From Conidiobolus coronatus NRRL 28638 (taxonomy: Eukaryota; Entomophthoromycota; Entomophthoromycetes; Entomophthorales; Conidiobolaceae), in the NCBI GenBank assembly GCA_001566745.1, contig KQ964419.1, forward strand, positions 182,366 through 213,459: a stretch of DNA of 31,094 nucleotides, given 5' to 3'. The first letter of the stretch is position 1, and the number at the start of each line of letters is the position of its first letter. The translations under genes and the position numbers were made by a program. Positions 11,014-23,079 of this stretch are shown piece by piece. A model generated the notes under the pieces. The model saw nothing but the letters and a program-made list of their open reading frames with translations. It was not told the origin of the DNA and searched no databases.

Positions 11014-11779
11014 TGAGTAATTCTGGTTAATTTGATTCTAATTTTGTAAGAGCTCACTTCAAAATTTTAATTTTTAACCTAGTTTTCATAGTGTATAGTA
11101 ATTATTTAATAGAGAATTTATGATAATATGATATTAAAATACTATATTATCAACTTTTATTAATAAAAGTTACTCTTTAATAAGTTTTAAGCAATTAAAA
11201 ATCAAAAATTTTGGACAAATTTTTATCANNNNNNNNNNNNNNNNNNNNNNNNNNNNNNNNNNNNNNNNNNNNNNNNNNNNNNNNNNNNNNNNNNNNNNNN
11301 NNNNNNNNNNNNNNNNNNNNNNNNNNNNNNNNNNNNNNNNNNNNNNNNNNNNNNNNNNNNNNNNNNNNNNNNNNNNNNNNNNNNNNNNNNNNNNNNNNNN
11401 NNNNNNNNNNNNNNNNNNNNNNNNNNNNNNNNNNNNNNNNNNNNNNNNNNNNNNNNNNNNNNNNNNNNNNNNNNNNNNNNNNNNNNNNNNNNNNNNNNNN
11501 NNNNNNNNNNNNNNNNNNNNNNNNNNNNNNNNNNNNNNNNNNNNNNNNNNNNNNNNNNNNNNNNNNNNNNNNNNNNNNNNNNNNNNNNNNNNNNNNNNNN
11601 NNNNNNNNNNNNNNNNNNNNNNNNNNNNNNNNNNNNNNNNNNNNNNNNNNNNNNNNNNNNNNNNNNNNNNNNNNNNNNNNNNNNNNNNNNNNNNNNNNNN
11701 NNNNNNNNNNNNNNNNNNNNNNNNNNNNNNNNNNNNNNNNNNNNNNNNNNNNNNNNNNNNNNNNNNNNAGAATCTTTCA
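11014..11779. mobile_element. MITE family 1, copy c, split by the assembly gap
   Basis: The left end TGAGTAATTCTGGTTAATTT follows TA (11012-11013). The element runs to TTTTGGACAAATTTTTATCA at the gap edge. The first bases after the gap, AGAATCTTTCA then TA, are the family's right end. Known sequence totals about 226 bp against about 235 for intact copies. Confidence 0.7.
11229..11768. other. assembly gap of 540 N
   Basis: Unknown bases. Both apparent reading frames through it are artefacts. The gap lies inside MITE copy c (see findings). Confidence 0.99.
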
Positions 11780-12184
11780 TATAATTATTACTCAATATCC
11801 AAATCTCTATCTATTGCCAAATTAAGCTACAACTAAATACAATTAATAGTCAGATATTAAAACTAAAACTAAGAGAATCTATCATTACACAAAAAATGTA
11901 GTTAATAGAGTATAATATTATTGTTGCAGTTGTTTTATATCTACATGAAACTTTAATTTTAACCCAAATCAACTATCGCTCCCTCAAATAGTATCACTTA
12001 ATATTAACTTTAATTAATAATTTATAAAGCCCTATTCATATAGATTTTCATAGTATAATTATAATACTATATTATTAGTAATTATGTGAAAATTATATCA
12101 AATTGAGTATTAAACTTAATTATTAAACAACACCATAGTAAATTATATGAAATCCTCAAAGAACGCAGTATTACAGTGCTTAAT

Positions 12185-12300
12185 TAATTGTAAGAAAGAT
12201 GATTGTATAAGATTGGTTTTGATTACTTCAATCATTTAACCTTTGATTGTTTAATATAAAAGCTGCTTTTATTAAAGTTAAATTATTAGAGTTAAAATAT
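12185..12300. repeat. dispersed repeat, first copy
   Basis: The tract containing GATTACTTCAATCATTTAA and then AAAGCTGCTTTTATTAAAGT matches 29,750-29,860 in the same orientation with scattered changes. It probably belongs to the left part of the duplicated unit. Confidence 0.5.
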
Positions 12301-12999
12301 ATCGCATAAATGCAATTTCAAATAATTGTAATTATAAAAATTTAACAGTATAATGAATATATCATATAATAATAAATCTATAGTGGTTAAATTAAAAATT
12401 ATGAGCAGAAATCTAATTTATTAAGTATTATACTGTATATTCAAATTAAAAAATATTTAATGATATGTCTATAATTCAATATAGTATTGTTACCTTAAAT
12501 ATAATTGTTTGGTTATCGCTAAGTTCAATAAATAATGGTTGGACTTGCATTAATATAATTTAATAATTTTTTAATCTAACACTTTGAATTTTATATAATT
12601 ATAACATAAAACGATAAAATATTGTTTCATATTAACTGTATAATGTAAAAAATAAAATTACATAAAAACTATTAAAAGTCTGCTATTATCCAAATTGCAG
12701 TTTTATTTTATCTTATAATAAGCTTTATAATTAATTTATCATTACGGAATTAATTTAGGGGAATTAGATGTATTTTACTTAAGCTATCATTATGATTGAA
12801 TTCTAGCTAAATTCGTAGCTCAAAGTATGATTTATTAGCTTACTATTACTCAGATTAGGATTTAAGCAGTGCAGTAATAGTAGGACTTAATTTGAGTAGC
12901 ATTGGTTAGATTGCTGGAGTTAAACAGTTAGAGGCTTGATTAATTTAAAATAGTTTTATCATAATAATAGTGATAATCAATTAAATGAATCTTATTATA

Positions 13000-13233
13000 T
13001 GAGAGATTCTGTTTAAATTGAGGAAATTTAAAATATTTTTGATTTTTACATATTAAGATATATTAAACAACCTCTATTATTAGCTAATATTTTTAATACA
13101 ACATTCTATTATTATATTAATAACTCTTCTGTTTTATTTAATAACTATATATGACATTAACTGCCTTATATTAAAATTAAAATTTTGAACATAGTTCATA
13201 CAAAATTTGAGTTAAATTAACCAGAATCTCTCA
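13000..13233. mobile_element. MITE family 1, copy d (best preserved)
   Basis: A 234-bp element with 12-bp perfect terminal inverted repeats TGAGAGATTCTG / CAGAATCTCTCA, imperfect beyond that, flanked by TA on both sides (12,998-12,999 and 13,234-13,235). A TA duplication points to mobilisation by a Tc1/mariner-type transposase. No coding capacity. Confidence 0.8.
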
Positions 13234-13533
13234 TATGACTGTAAAATTTCAAGCAATAGGGACTATAGTTCAAGGCCTATGGTGGTAAATAATAGAAAAA
13301 TAAAAAATTAATTTTAGTGGTACGAATGATTATGCTTGATTATATTTTTGGAAAAAAATCAAAGTTGGATAGTGGTGTGATTGATTGAATACAAAAAACA
13401 GAAGTAACTAGAAAAAAATCGATAACAATAAAAAGTTGTTTTTTTATTAATGGGATCCAAGCTACGCAAAACAAAGAAAAAACCAATCAAACTTGTGTAT
13501 TTTATTAAAATGTGAGATTTATTATATATACAA

Positions 13534-13681
13534 CTCGAGATAAGAGCATAAATTGTGTGGAAGCAATTTAAATATCCTATAGGCTCAATCACTGTTTTTG
13601 CATTATTTTTTGTTTCAACATTATATAAACATGGACTAGAGTTAATAAAATTTTCACCTCCATTTATCCTCTTATCGCGAG
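13534..13681. mobile_element. 148-bp foldback/MITE present only in unit A
   Basis: Terminal inverted repeats of about 21 bp: CTCGAGATAAGAGCATAAAT at the left, and the complement of CTCGCGATAAGAGGATAAAT at the right. The sequence interrupts the homology between units A and B. No clear target duplication. Short reading frames on both strands across it are incidental. Confidence 0.7.
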
Positions 13682-13804
13682 CCACCTGTAATAATAATTA
13701 TAAATTATTAGTTTTCGCTACTATTTTGCTACAATTTTGCTACATTAGGTTAGGCTTTAGATTTACTATTCTTGTTAATTTTCGTAGAAATAATATAAGA
13801 TTTT

Positions 13805-14260
13805 TTTGTCAAAAAAGTTTGATTTTACTTATATAGTAAAATGATTAATTGAGTTGATTGTGACAAGGTTCATATCTTTAAACAAGAAATAATTAAAAAT
13901 TTCATTGGGTGTTTAAAATCTGTAACAACTTGTAAAAATATCAAATTTTGTCTATGGTGGGCCAGTTTTGAGATTGAATTAAGACTGTGTTTGTATTTTG
14001 TAATAACAAGCTTAAGTTAGAAGGTCTACATCGGGGTATGTCTCGGTTATATCTATAAAGCACCAAGCTATTTTCTATGCTGAAGCAGAGGAGATAAAGA
14101 CAAAAGTAATTAATTCAATAGCCAAAAATTGAAAGGAGCTTAGTCACATTTTTAATAAGTTTATTTAATTAAGTTTTCATCAATGCAGTTTGAATCCCCT
14201 TATTAGAAAAAAATTTGGATTTTTAATATTTTACCATATGAAATCTATTTAATTGTAGAA
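13805..14260. repeat. conserved non-coding block, copy A
   Basis: Matches 22,085-22,560 and 30,545-30,980. All three share GTTTTGATTTTACTT-like starts, an AAATTAAGA-TGTG tract, AAGCTTAA and a TATAAA-containing stretch. Indels between copies are not multiples of three, so it is not protein-coding. It lies 3' of the HSF gene in A and B. Confidence 0.6.
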
Positions 14261-15674
14261 AAAATTGGTTTTAGTAATAGGTTTGGATCCAATTGATTTA
14301 AATGCTCTGCTCAGTTTATAGTAATACCTATAAAAGGGTATTTTAAACCAATTCATTTATATTAAAACATTATTAATCAATAAACTAGAATGTTATTTAA
14401 CAATCATTATTAGGAAAAATGATAAAAGTTTAGATATATAAATTTAATATTTAATATAATTTATATGTTATTATACATGTTTATTTTCCTATCAAACTAT
14501 AAAAAAGTTAATTGGTATGCAATTATTTTGTTTAAGAGTGTTGATAATTATAAAAGGTGATTTAAGTTGGCTATTGATGTTACTATAAGTGTCAATATTT
14601 CTTATTAAGTACTAATAACAGAGTTATCATAAAATTTGGCATTAATTATATCAAGTATCAATAGCTATAATTAATATTTTGGTTAAAGAATACTAAAAAT
14701 ATAGTTCTAAGCTTTACAATATACTATCATTTACTATTGGCTTACTATTTAAAGTTATTTTATAATTTGTTTATTATTCTGCATACAATTAAGCCTAGAT
14801 CCATATAACAAGTTTAACAATGCAAAGGTTTTATTAAATAACATATATCTTTTAGAGATTTGCTCTGATATGCTAGACTAATATTTTCAAGAGTAATTAT
14901 ATATAACAAGTATAATTCATAACCTATAATATAGTCCTTAAAATAAAAAATAGATATACTTTACATAAAAAATTTATTTTGCATATAAAGCTGATTACAT
15001 TAGTTCAAGGATTATTGTGTAATTAATTAATTTGATTTTGAGACAATTAGATCATCTTTTTGAGAATGAGTTTTGAAGGAGATTTAAATGAGGTATAGTT
15101 AATTAATAGAGGAATTCTATAAATTTTTTAGGCTCTATGTTGAGGTGGTATTTTGAATGCAAGTAAATATAGTTGCATGATTTGTGTGTGCTAGATGTTG
15201 AAATTAGGTATAGAGTGATATTTTTATATTTGACTAATTAATAACAACTATACCTTTATATAGATTTTATACTAATTACAATATTCAATTTGGAGTGTTA
15301 TATACAAGTCACAACTAATAGTTGTTCTCTTATTTATCACCCTTCAACTATAATCATTATAATATAGAAATTAAAAACTTTAAGCTATTTATCCATTTTT
15401 GAAGTTTATAAATATTATTTGATTTTTATTCTATTTTTAAATAAATATTAATTTAATATTAATTTATACAAAAAGTTCACTAAGAAACAAAATTTAGAAT
15501 TTAATTCACCACCCTCATTCTATTAATATAGTTATTATTTGATTTATTATATGTTGTTCCATATATAATATAATAATTCTATGTATAAAACTTATTATAT
15601 TATTATATACCATAGGTATATTAAAGTACTAATAAGTCCTTTAATTTTAAAAATAAGAGGCTCTTATTAATAGA

Positions 15675-16911
15675 TTAAAAGCTAGAAAAGCTATCATTTT
15701 TTATCTCAATGGTATTGGTATTAATGTCAAGCAAGAGGAGCTGAAGGAAGCCTGATGGGTGTTTTAAACTGGTAGGGGTTATAAAATTATACGCTGGATT
15801 TTCACTCATCGTTAATGCCTCTATCAACCCAAAGTCTATTGGTGTAAGTGCACTCATGCTATTATTGGTGATTGGCTCTATGGACGATTGAAATATTTGA
15901 GGCGTTATTAGAGCTGCTTGAGGATCTATAATCTCTGGTGATTGATAACAGCCGGTTGTTATCAACATATTAAATTCTTCCAAATTTATTTTATCTAAAT
16001 ACACAAAATCAGTAAGTTATCTATACATATACTTTATAATATACTTACCATACTGTTCCGTCTGCAAAAAATACAACACTGAATTCAACTTTTCAATATT
16101 TCCCCTCATCTGATCCAATTCATTTTTCAACCTTAGATTTGTTTCTTCCAAAGTGTTAATCTCTGATTTAAGGGAGTATTCGTTTAACTTGCAATAATTA
16201 TATTGATTTACGAAGTTATCGATGAATTCGCCATATGGATCAAGGTCAGGATTCTCAAATATTATTGAATCTATCAATGTGGGTTGCGAAGCGAGGAATT
16301 GAGGATGCTGAAAGTCATAAGTTTGAATGCCTTGCTTCTGCTTCTTCGTCTTTTTAAACCCATAACTATAACAAAAGTCAATATATATTAATGAGTAAAT
16401 TAGAAAGAGTTACTTCGTCAATAGTTTAACAACGCTGCCTATGCTAAAGAATTGGAAGAGTTGGGGTAGATATTTGTGTACGAGTTCAGTTTCAAAATGA
16501 ATTGTAAACGAGGTTTCGTCTGAATTCCAATAGATGTGCAATGGTAATATTTCGTAAGTTAATATGCTACATAAATTACTATTAGAAAAGCTGTATTATG
16601 TTATAACTGTGGTATATATACCAATGTAATTTTTTTAAAAACTGATTCGGAAGATTATTGGTCATAATATGATCTAAAAGATTCTCCAAGTCCAACACTC
16701 GATTTCTCTGCTGCTGAGGTTGACAGTATTGAAGAGTATATTGTGATAAATGGCTTGAGACTGAATAATTTGACCGCAAAGTCAGCATAAGAGGGTTAAT
16801 ATCCATCCCTTCATCAATAGAGTTAGATCTTAAACAACTTGACCACTGCGGTTGGTCTATAAAAGTGTTCGATGATTCAACAATATACCCGTTAGATTGA
16901 TAATAATACAT
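15675..16911 (-). CDS. HSF-type DNA-binding domain transcription factor, copy 1 (four exons)
   Basis: Exons, in gene order: 16,911-16,622; 16,566-16,414; 16,365-16,049; 15,994-15,675. Joined they give 1,080 bases, a 359-residue protein plus stop. The three introns (55, 48 and 54 bp) all start GT (GTATAT, GTAACT, GTAAGT) and end AG. Residues about 86-174 match the HSF winged helix: FLKKLH, then IYWNSDETSFTIHF, KYLPQLFQFFSIGSVV, NYGFKK, YDFQHPQFL. Residues about 205-250 (EINTLEETNLRLKNELDQMR) form a heptad-like coiled coil where HSFs carry their oligomerisation region. The 85-residue N-terminus and the 100-residue C-terminus have no known domain; the latter could be an activation region. It is probably a nuclear regulator, but not necessarily of heat shock: the recognition helix reads SVVKLLTNYGF instead of SFVRQLNxYGF. 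Its paralogue is about 10.7 kb away in the same orientation. Confidence 0.85.
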
Positions 16912-16953
16912 TTTGTTTTTTAAAATAATTTATCTTACTCTTTGGGTTACAAA
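16912..16953 (-). promoter_or_regulatory. 5' flank of HSF gene 1, identical to that of gene 2
   Basis: The 42 bases before the ATG, together with the first 39 coding bases, are identical to 27,581-27,661. The ATG context is AAAAACAAAATG. Probably the 5' leader or core promoter under constraint or recently homogenised. Confidence 0.5.
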
Positions 16954-18735
16954 AACTATTCTTATATATGAAAGTTTGCATATACTGTAGGAATTATTCG
17001 GATAATAAAAATATTTGGATTAATTGTCTATTATTGTCAATTAATCAAGTAGCATATACTGCTTTATAGTGGTGAAATATATTGATTTAAATACCATATC
17101 CTTACCCTTGGTGTTTATGCTTTGGAAGGGAAGTTCTACGGTTTGAGCTTATTGTTATATTTTTAACTTTAATATTAGTGATAAGATATGTTAGTTCTAC
17201 ATACTATATTCATAGCTGGTGATTAGCATATAATAGTATCTGGCATATATAATAAATTACACAATTAATACGCCTTTAAATAAAAAAGTTTAGTAATTTT
17301 TAAATAATACCACAGATTACACACATAATTTTCACCCAACCTAGCATACACAAATAAAACAGTCTTATATTTACTCTTTATCTAGGTTAACTTACCTCAA
17401 TGCATTAACAAAATACTTCTCTAAACTCTTTCAACGTAAATAAAAAAATCAATTCAGAGCTTCAGTTATACCAATAGGTTTTTGCTCAAAATTATTATAT
17501 AGGACAAATTCATAATATTTTTTATTTTTGTTCACTTACTTCATATAGCAAATCACTTTAGTTTAATAAGGTTGCTATTACGAATAATTACATATATTAT
17601 AAAACTTTACTCTTTAAATAATGATTTTAATCAATAATTGATAACCGTTATTATGGTTAAATTTATAACAAAACGCATAAAGATTTGTTTCAAATTAACT
17701 AGAATTAATCAATTTGAAATTAACTATAGTTACCTTTTTAAGATATTTACCAGATTTGGAAATATATTTTTAGAGTTTAGATAAACAAATCGTTTATTAT
17801 ACTATGTCTAAAATTAATGATGAATTATGCAATTAGTGTAGCATTTGAGCAGGAAAGGTTTGAATTATTTTCGTCATTTAAAAGAGATAATAAATAAAAT
17901 ATTTTTAGTTAAATGATTATAAAACTTTTTTAATTTTAACTAAAATAAAATCAAACAGTAATATACTATTCTTCCTATATAGCTAATCAGTAACTAGTTA
18001 ATATTTTGATAATGATTAAATGAAATTATTGATGCTTTAATTTGGTATTAATATTTTTATCATGATTCCATTACTGTTGGCGCCAGTATTAGTAATATTA
18101 ATACTGTTAATAATTTTTTTTGCAAATTTTTAAAATGAAATTAGTTGATAATAAGATTGTTTATATTATTACTTCATAATAATATATTTATTGGTATTTA
18201 TTATAAGATAGCAGAATAAAGCTATAAAACTCCATTTTCCAACTACAATAATAGTAAAACATCAAACAAATATACTCAACTAATGGTAACACACTCATTG
18301 ACCTAAATCCCGAATAAAGTGCAAAAATGCAATCATAAGTGAGGTAAAAATAATTTAATCTCCTTGAATAAAAATGTAGAAAAATAGGGAATATACCAAT
18401 AAATCCGAAAATACTAATAAATCTAAATCTCATAGCTTTTGTTATGCTATTTAATAATAGTGGTCTAATTATGGTGTGTAGTATATGTATATATCGGTAT
18501 GGATGAATGCTAGATTGGTGTAAGCGTATGTGGGTTTGAGTTTTGATTATGTTTAATTTAATGTAGGCTGATTGTTAGTAGGCGAGAGGTATTATGTGTT
18601 AGACTTGTATGTGGGGTGATAAAATCAAGGAGGGGGGTTTGGTAGAAAATTGTATTTTTTGACGTTTAACTCAAATCCTAAATTAAATTGATTCAATCTT
18701 TTTGACTTACAATATATGGTCACTTTTCTTCAGCA
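16954..18735. other. upstream region of HSF gene 1, part of the duplicated unit
   Basis: About 1.8 kb that aligns with 27,662-29,140. Shared tracts include TTGGATTAATTGTCTATT, AGTGGTGAAATATATTGA and TTTGAATTATTTTCGTCATT. An 81-codon frame on the minus strand (18,188-18,433) is broken in the unit B copy and is not taken as a gene. Confidence 0.5.
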
Positions 18736-18863
18736 AAATTTGTTTATTCAATTATTCAGCTCTCTACTTAATATCAATACGTTTTAATCAATTCATTTAA
18801 TATATGGAATGGAATATTATAGAGATATTTAGTTAATTTTTAATCGAGAGACAAAACATTTAT

Positions 18864-19077
18864 CCATAAATTTATATTAATTTTGCTTAATTCAAATTTT
18901 TATAACTCATTCAAAATTATAATTTTAATATAATTAAGTTTTTATGTGTATAGTAATAATTTTAACTAATGAAAGAAAATTTATAATACCTTTCAAGAAT
19001 TTAAAAATAAAAAATATTGCAATCTTTCATATAAAAAATTTAGGACAAATTTTTCTCGTTTTAACCAGAATCTTTCA
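18864..19077. mobile_element. MITE family 1, copy e
   Basis: The right end, CGTTTTAACCAGAATCTTTCA followed by TA, is well preserved. The interior has TCAAAATTATAATTTTAATA and AATTTAGGACAAATTTTTCT. The left end is worn and its position approximate. It sits in the spacer between units A and B. Confidence 0.6.
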
Positions 19078-19099
19078 TATTGAATTTTACCTTGAAACT

Positions 19100-19386
19100 A
19101 TATTAAGCTAGATAAATAAGTAAAATGCTAAAGATACAATAAATATGATTTATATTAATCAGCTAATCATATTTATTTTAATAAATTACTTTTATATTAA
19201 TCAAACATTCACCGTTATACAGTAACCAATTAACAAGTGCAAGCTAAATCAAGTACTTGTTAGTATTTCATTGCTTGAATCCCTAATTTGAGTAATAATA
19301 AGTTAATTAAATATGACTTTGAGCTTAAACATAAAAGTTATTTCTTGGAAGACTTTAACTAAAACACCCTCAATTCCCCAAGTTAA
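19100..19386 (+). repeat. inverted dispersed repeat, arm 1
   Basis: About 290 bp matching the complement of 25,258-25,548 at high identity. Shared tracts include AGTATTTCATTGCTT, GACTTTGAGCTTAAACATAA and GAAGACTTTAACTAAAACAC. Confidence 0.8.
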
Positions 19387-21468
19387 ATCCATTTCACTAT
19401 ATGGATAAATTATCGATTAAGGTGTAAATCGTATTTATATAAGTATAATCTGTTATATTAGTTTATGAATATTTAATGATATATCTAAAATTTAAGAAAA
19501 TATTTTAACTTTATAATAAATAATTGTTACTAAATTCAATAGGTAATAACCCAAACTAATAATCAATATGGTTTTATATAAATAATTTTTAACCTGTTAG
19601 TTTGAATATATATTTGTAACATAAAGGGATAAATTATTGTTTCATATTAATTGTACGATGTATAATAAAAATAAGAGTACACTTTTTTAAATTTTCTATT
19701 ATCAGATTACATTATTAATTTATTACCAACTGTTGTTAAAGCTTAATTGTAAGATTAATTGCTAATTTAATTTAGTATAGTGAAGTTAATTAGTGCATGG
19801 TTTAGACTGGAGATTTAAAAGTTTTTTTATTTAAAAAATAATTAAAATTATTTTAATTTTTCAATAATTATTTAAAATTTAATTAACCGGTATATGGTTA
19901 TAAAATTATTAGTACGTTATATATTTCAACAGTTAAGGCGACTAATACAGATAACCCTCACCAACTGAATAGTTTATTTTAATTGAATTGCGATTAAATT
20001 TTTTATATTAATGCAAATTACTTATTGTTTTAACTGGATAATGGCAAGCTATATATAAATCTATTGGCTTATATTAACATTTATTTATTAATTATTATAC
20101 ACTATAATTCAAAATATCATTTTTGGACATGTTTTTATAATTTAATTAACTAAAATATATATCTTATTCAGAGCTTTATTATTAATACTTATAATAGTTG
20201 ATGAAACTATTAAAATTGTATAAAAGACTAGAAAATACTATGTTAATTATAGTTTAATTATATATGATCTCTTTCTACCATATTGTTAATAATTTGAATT
20301 AATTTAAAAATATAAATTTTGTCTAATTTTAAATTATTCAGTCAGTGAGGGTTATCTGTAATAAAAAATGAAAAAGTATAAATTTTGCTGGCTAGAATAA
20401 ATAAACCTGAATTAATTTTCCTCTAATTTGAATTATTTTAATAATTATAATATTGTTTTTTATTAAATAATAAAAATGTTTGATATAAACCGGGCTTAGG
20501 TTATATATATGAATTCCTATGACTAACCTCAGCAAAAATAGTATTAATTAGTTTAAATACGGATACAGGTGAAAGATGAAGAGTAGAGTAATTGATTGAA
20601 TGTAAAAACACAAAGGTAATGGAGCGGGTTCAGTTGTAATAAAAGTTGATTTTTTTATTATGATATTCAAGCCAAATAAATAAGGAAATAAGCCAATCAA
20701 ATTCAAGTTAATTAAATCTGAAATTGATCTTTTTTAGATATTATATCTGCTTTGAATCCTATATATTAATTAATTTGAACCAATTTATTTTTTTTGTAAA
20801 ATTTGATTATTTAGCCAAGTTTTAATTAATTAATTAATAAACATTTCCAAGATATTTATATTAATATAGAGCTTTGATAGTTTCAGAAAATGAATAATTT
20901 GTGTTATTATATAAATAATAATATTAAAGGGAATATAATTAATAAACTTATATTAATTATTTGTAAAATCTTGCAGCTTAATTAAGTTTACAAATATTTT
21001 CAATGCTATTGATTACTATCAGTTTTAAAGGATATCTTAATTTTTTTGTTATATTTAATGTAGGTTAAATAATAGTGCATGATTTAACGACTAGAGTTAG
21101 CTTCATAATAAAAATATATTTTATATTTGAAGTATGCTTAATAAATATTATTTACCTGTATTTTTAATTTAATCAAAGAATCGATCGAATTATACTAATT
21201 TAAAAAGAGAATTTAATAATGCTTGAAGGTAGGTGAGAGTTCATTATGTTTATCAAAGTCATTTTTGCTATTATTATAAAGCTAATTCTCCTTATTAGCA
21301 ATTTTGGAAAAGCCGATTACTCATAATTTATTTTAGGGTAATAGTTATCAAATTTGGATTAATTCATGCTATAATATAGCCTTAATAGAAAAATTAAATA
21401 TTTATTAGTTTTATCCATTATTTTTTATTAATTTACGCTCGGATTTAGGTTTATATCGTAAGTTATTC

Positions 21469-22046
21469 TGTGACTGGGGGCTTACAGAGGATTTTTGTTA
21501 GAGCTTGTTGCAGTAAGTTAATTAATAAAGTATCTAGAATGGATTAATAACTTGTTTATTAGTTATTTTATTCAAGCTCTAGACTTGGATTTTCTGTTGT
21601 CTAGGCGTGTTAAGTTGTGGGTTTATTACCCAGTTTGTGGTAGATTGAGTAGCTCATGTTGGTGACGTATAATCTTCTTACTGAACTGTTATATTAATAA
21701 GCGCTTAACTTTCGGTACGGTTTAATATTATTAAGCTTGTTGGATTTTCGGTATGCTTTGTATTAGTAAGATGCTAAACTTTCGGTGGGTTTGTAATAAT
21801 AAACTGAGACAGTTTTTCTCTACAGGATGAGACTTTTCTAGAGCTTCTTTGTTTAGCTATTTAGTAAGTATTGAAGTTATTGATCCTTAGGTTTGTTTGA
21901 TTTAATTGGTTGAATAACGATGCTCTCAATAGTTGCTTGGTTTAGTGGGGTAGGCTAATATTGGCTTAGGTATAGCAAGAAATCTGGTTGAGGTTTACAG
22001 TATTGAGGTATAGCTGAGTCTACTAGCGACAATAGTTTTGCCACAA
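21469..22046. mobile_element. solo LTR-like insertion
   Basis: 578 bp that begins TGTGACTGGGGG and ends TTTTGCCACAA, flanked by the direct repeat TATTC (21,464-21,468 and 22,047-22,051). Ends of TGTG...CACA(A) with a 5-bp target duplication fit a long terminal repeat left after recombination. Both other units have one uninterrupted TATTC at the matching place (13,767-13,771 in A and 30,488-30,492 in C). The sequence is richer in G than its surroundings. It contains AATAAA (21,798-21,803) and a TTTCGGT motif three times about 35 bases apart (21,710, 21,746, 21,780). There is no coding region and no partner LTR in the window, so the superfamily is unknown. Confidence 0.75.
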
Positions 22047-22084
22047 TATTCATGTATTTTAAATATTTATAGGAGTAAAATATA

Positions 22085-22560
22085 ATTTTTTGTCAAAAAG
22101 TTTTGATTTTACTTTGTAACTTCAAATAGATTACTCGAGTTAATTGTAGCAAAGTTCATATTACTTAAATACGAATCTAAGAGCAAATCTCATTAATTTT
22201 TACAATCTATGACAACTTGCTCAAAAATATTAAATTTTGGATATGATGGGTCAATTTTAAGGTCAAATTAAGACTGTGTTTTTATTCCATAATAATAAGC
22301 TTAAACAGAAGATTCACATCCAGTGTATGTATCAGTTTTACCTATAAAAGCACTAAGCTATTTGCTACACTGAAACGGAGGAGATATGGTGACAAGAGAA
22401 CACAATAGACGCAAACTTAAGTTAACTATAGATATTTAACGAGTTTTTCAATTGAGTTTTCGTTGAATGCAGTTTAAATTCCCTATTAGAAAAAATAATT
22501 GACATTTTTAAAAGTTTACTTTTTTAGAAATCTACCTAATTAGTAGAAAAAATTAGTCTT
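22085..22560. repeat. conserved non-coding block, copy B
   Basis: Second of three copies; see 13,805-14,260. Includes the TATAAAAGCACTAAGCTATT stretch. Confidence 0.6.
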
Positions 22561-23079
22561 GGTAATATATTAGAATCCAGTTTTTTTGAACAACTTACTA
22601 AGTGATGAATACCTGGTTTAAAGTTTGTTTTAAAGTATAATATATATTTTAAATACCCTTTAGAGATAAAAATTATAAAATAATATATCTAAATTTACAT
22701 ATTAGTTATATATTTATCTGCCCATTAAAGCTTTATATTACAGGTATATAATAGGTTCATTAATACATGGCTATTTAGATTAGCAAATCGACTAATGCAA
22801 AGGTGCTCTGGATTGCATAGGGCTATTACAATATGTATAATGTTTTCATTTAGAATAATTTGAAAGAGGTGTTTCAAATACTAATAATATTCAAAAGTTC
22901 CACTAGAGTGTTACAACAGTATTAACTATTTGTAATTAAGGTCTATTATTACAGTAAACAATGATAAAAACTATGGCATTTAAGCTTTATCAAGATCTTA
23001 TCATTTACTTCGGGTTTGCTATTAATAGTAATTTTTAATTTATTTATAATGCTGAATTATGATAAAATTAAAAAATCAA

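Larger units (their letters stand above)
12340..18735. repeat. segmental duplication unit A (with HSF gene 1)
   Basis: Aligns by eye with unit B in consecutive blocks: 12,340-12,760 with 19,400-19,740; 13,290-13,530 with 20,500-20,750; 13,805-14,260 with 22,085-22,560; 14,860-15,480 with 23,690-25,245 (less insertions); 15,675-18,735 with 26,383-29,140. Order and strand are kept. Differences are substitutions, small indels and the separate insertions. The outer limits are approximate. Confidence 0.75.

Noticed and set aside
11211-11825. Reading frames across the N gap on both strands
   Set aside because: They consist almost wholly of unknown bases.
13359-13836. Overlapping frames of 108 (minus) and 93 (plus) codons
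   Set aside because: Both span the unit A-only foldback and are not conserved in units B or C; low-complexity residues typical of AT-rich DNA.
18188-18433. 81-codon minus-strand hydrophobic frame
   Set aside because: The matching region of unit B (about 28,620-28,870) lacks the start, has stops and carries non-triplet indels, unlike the HSF exons, which keep their frames.
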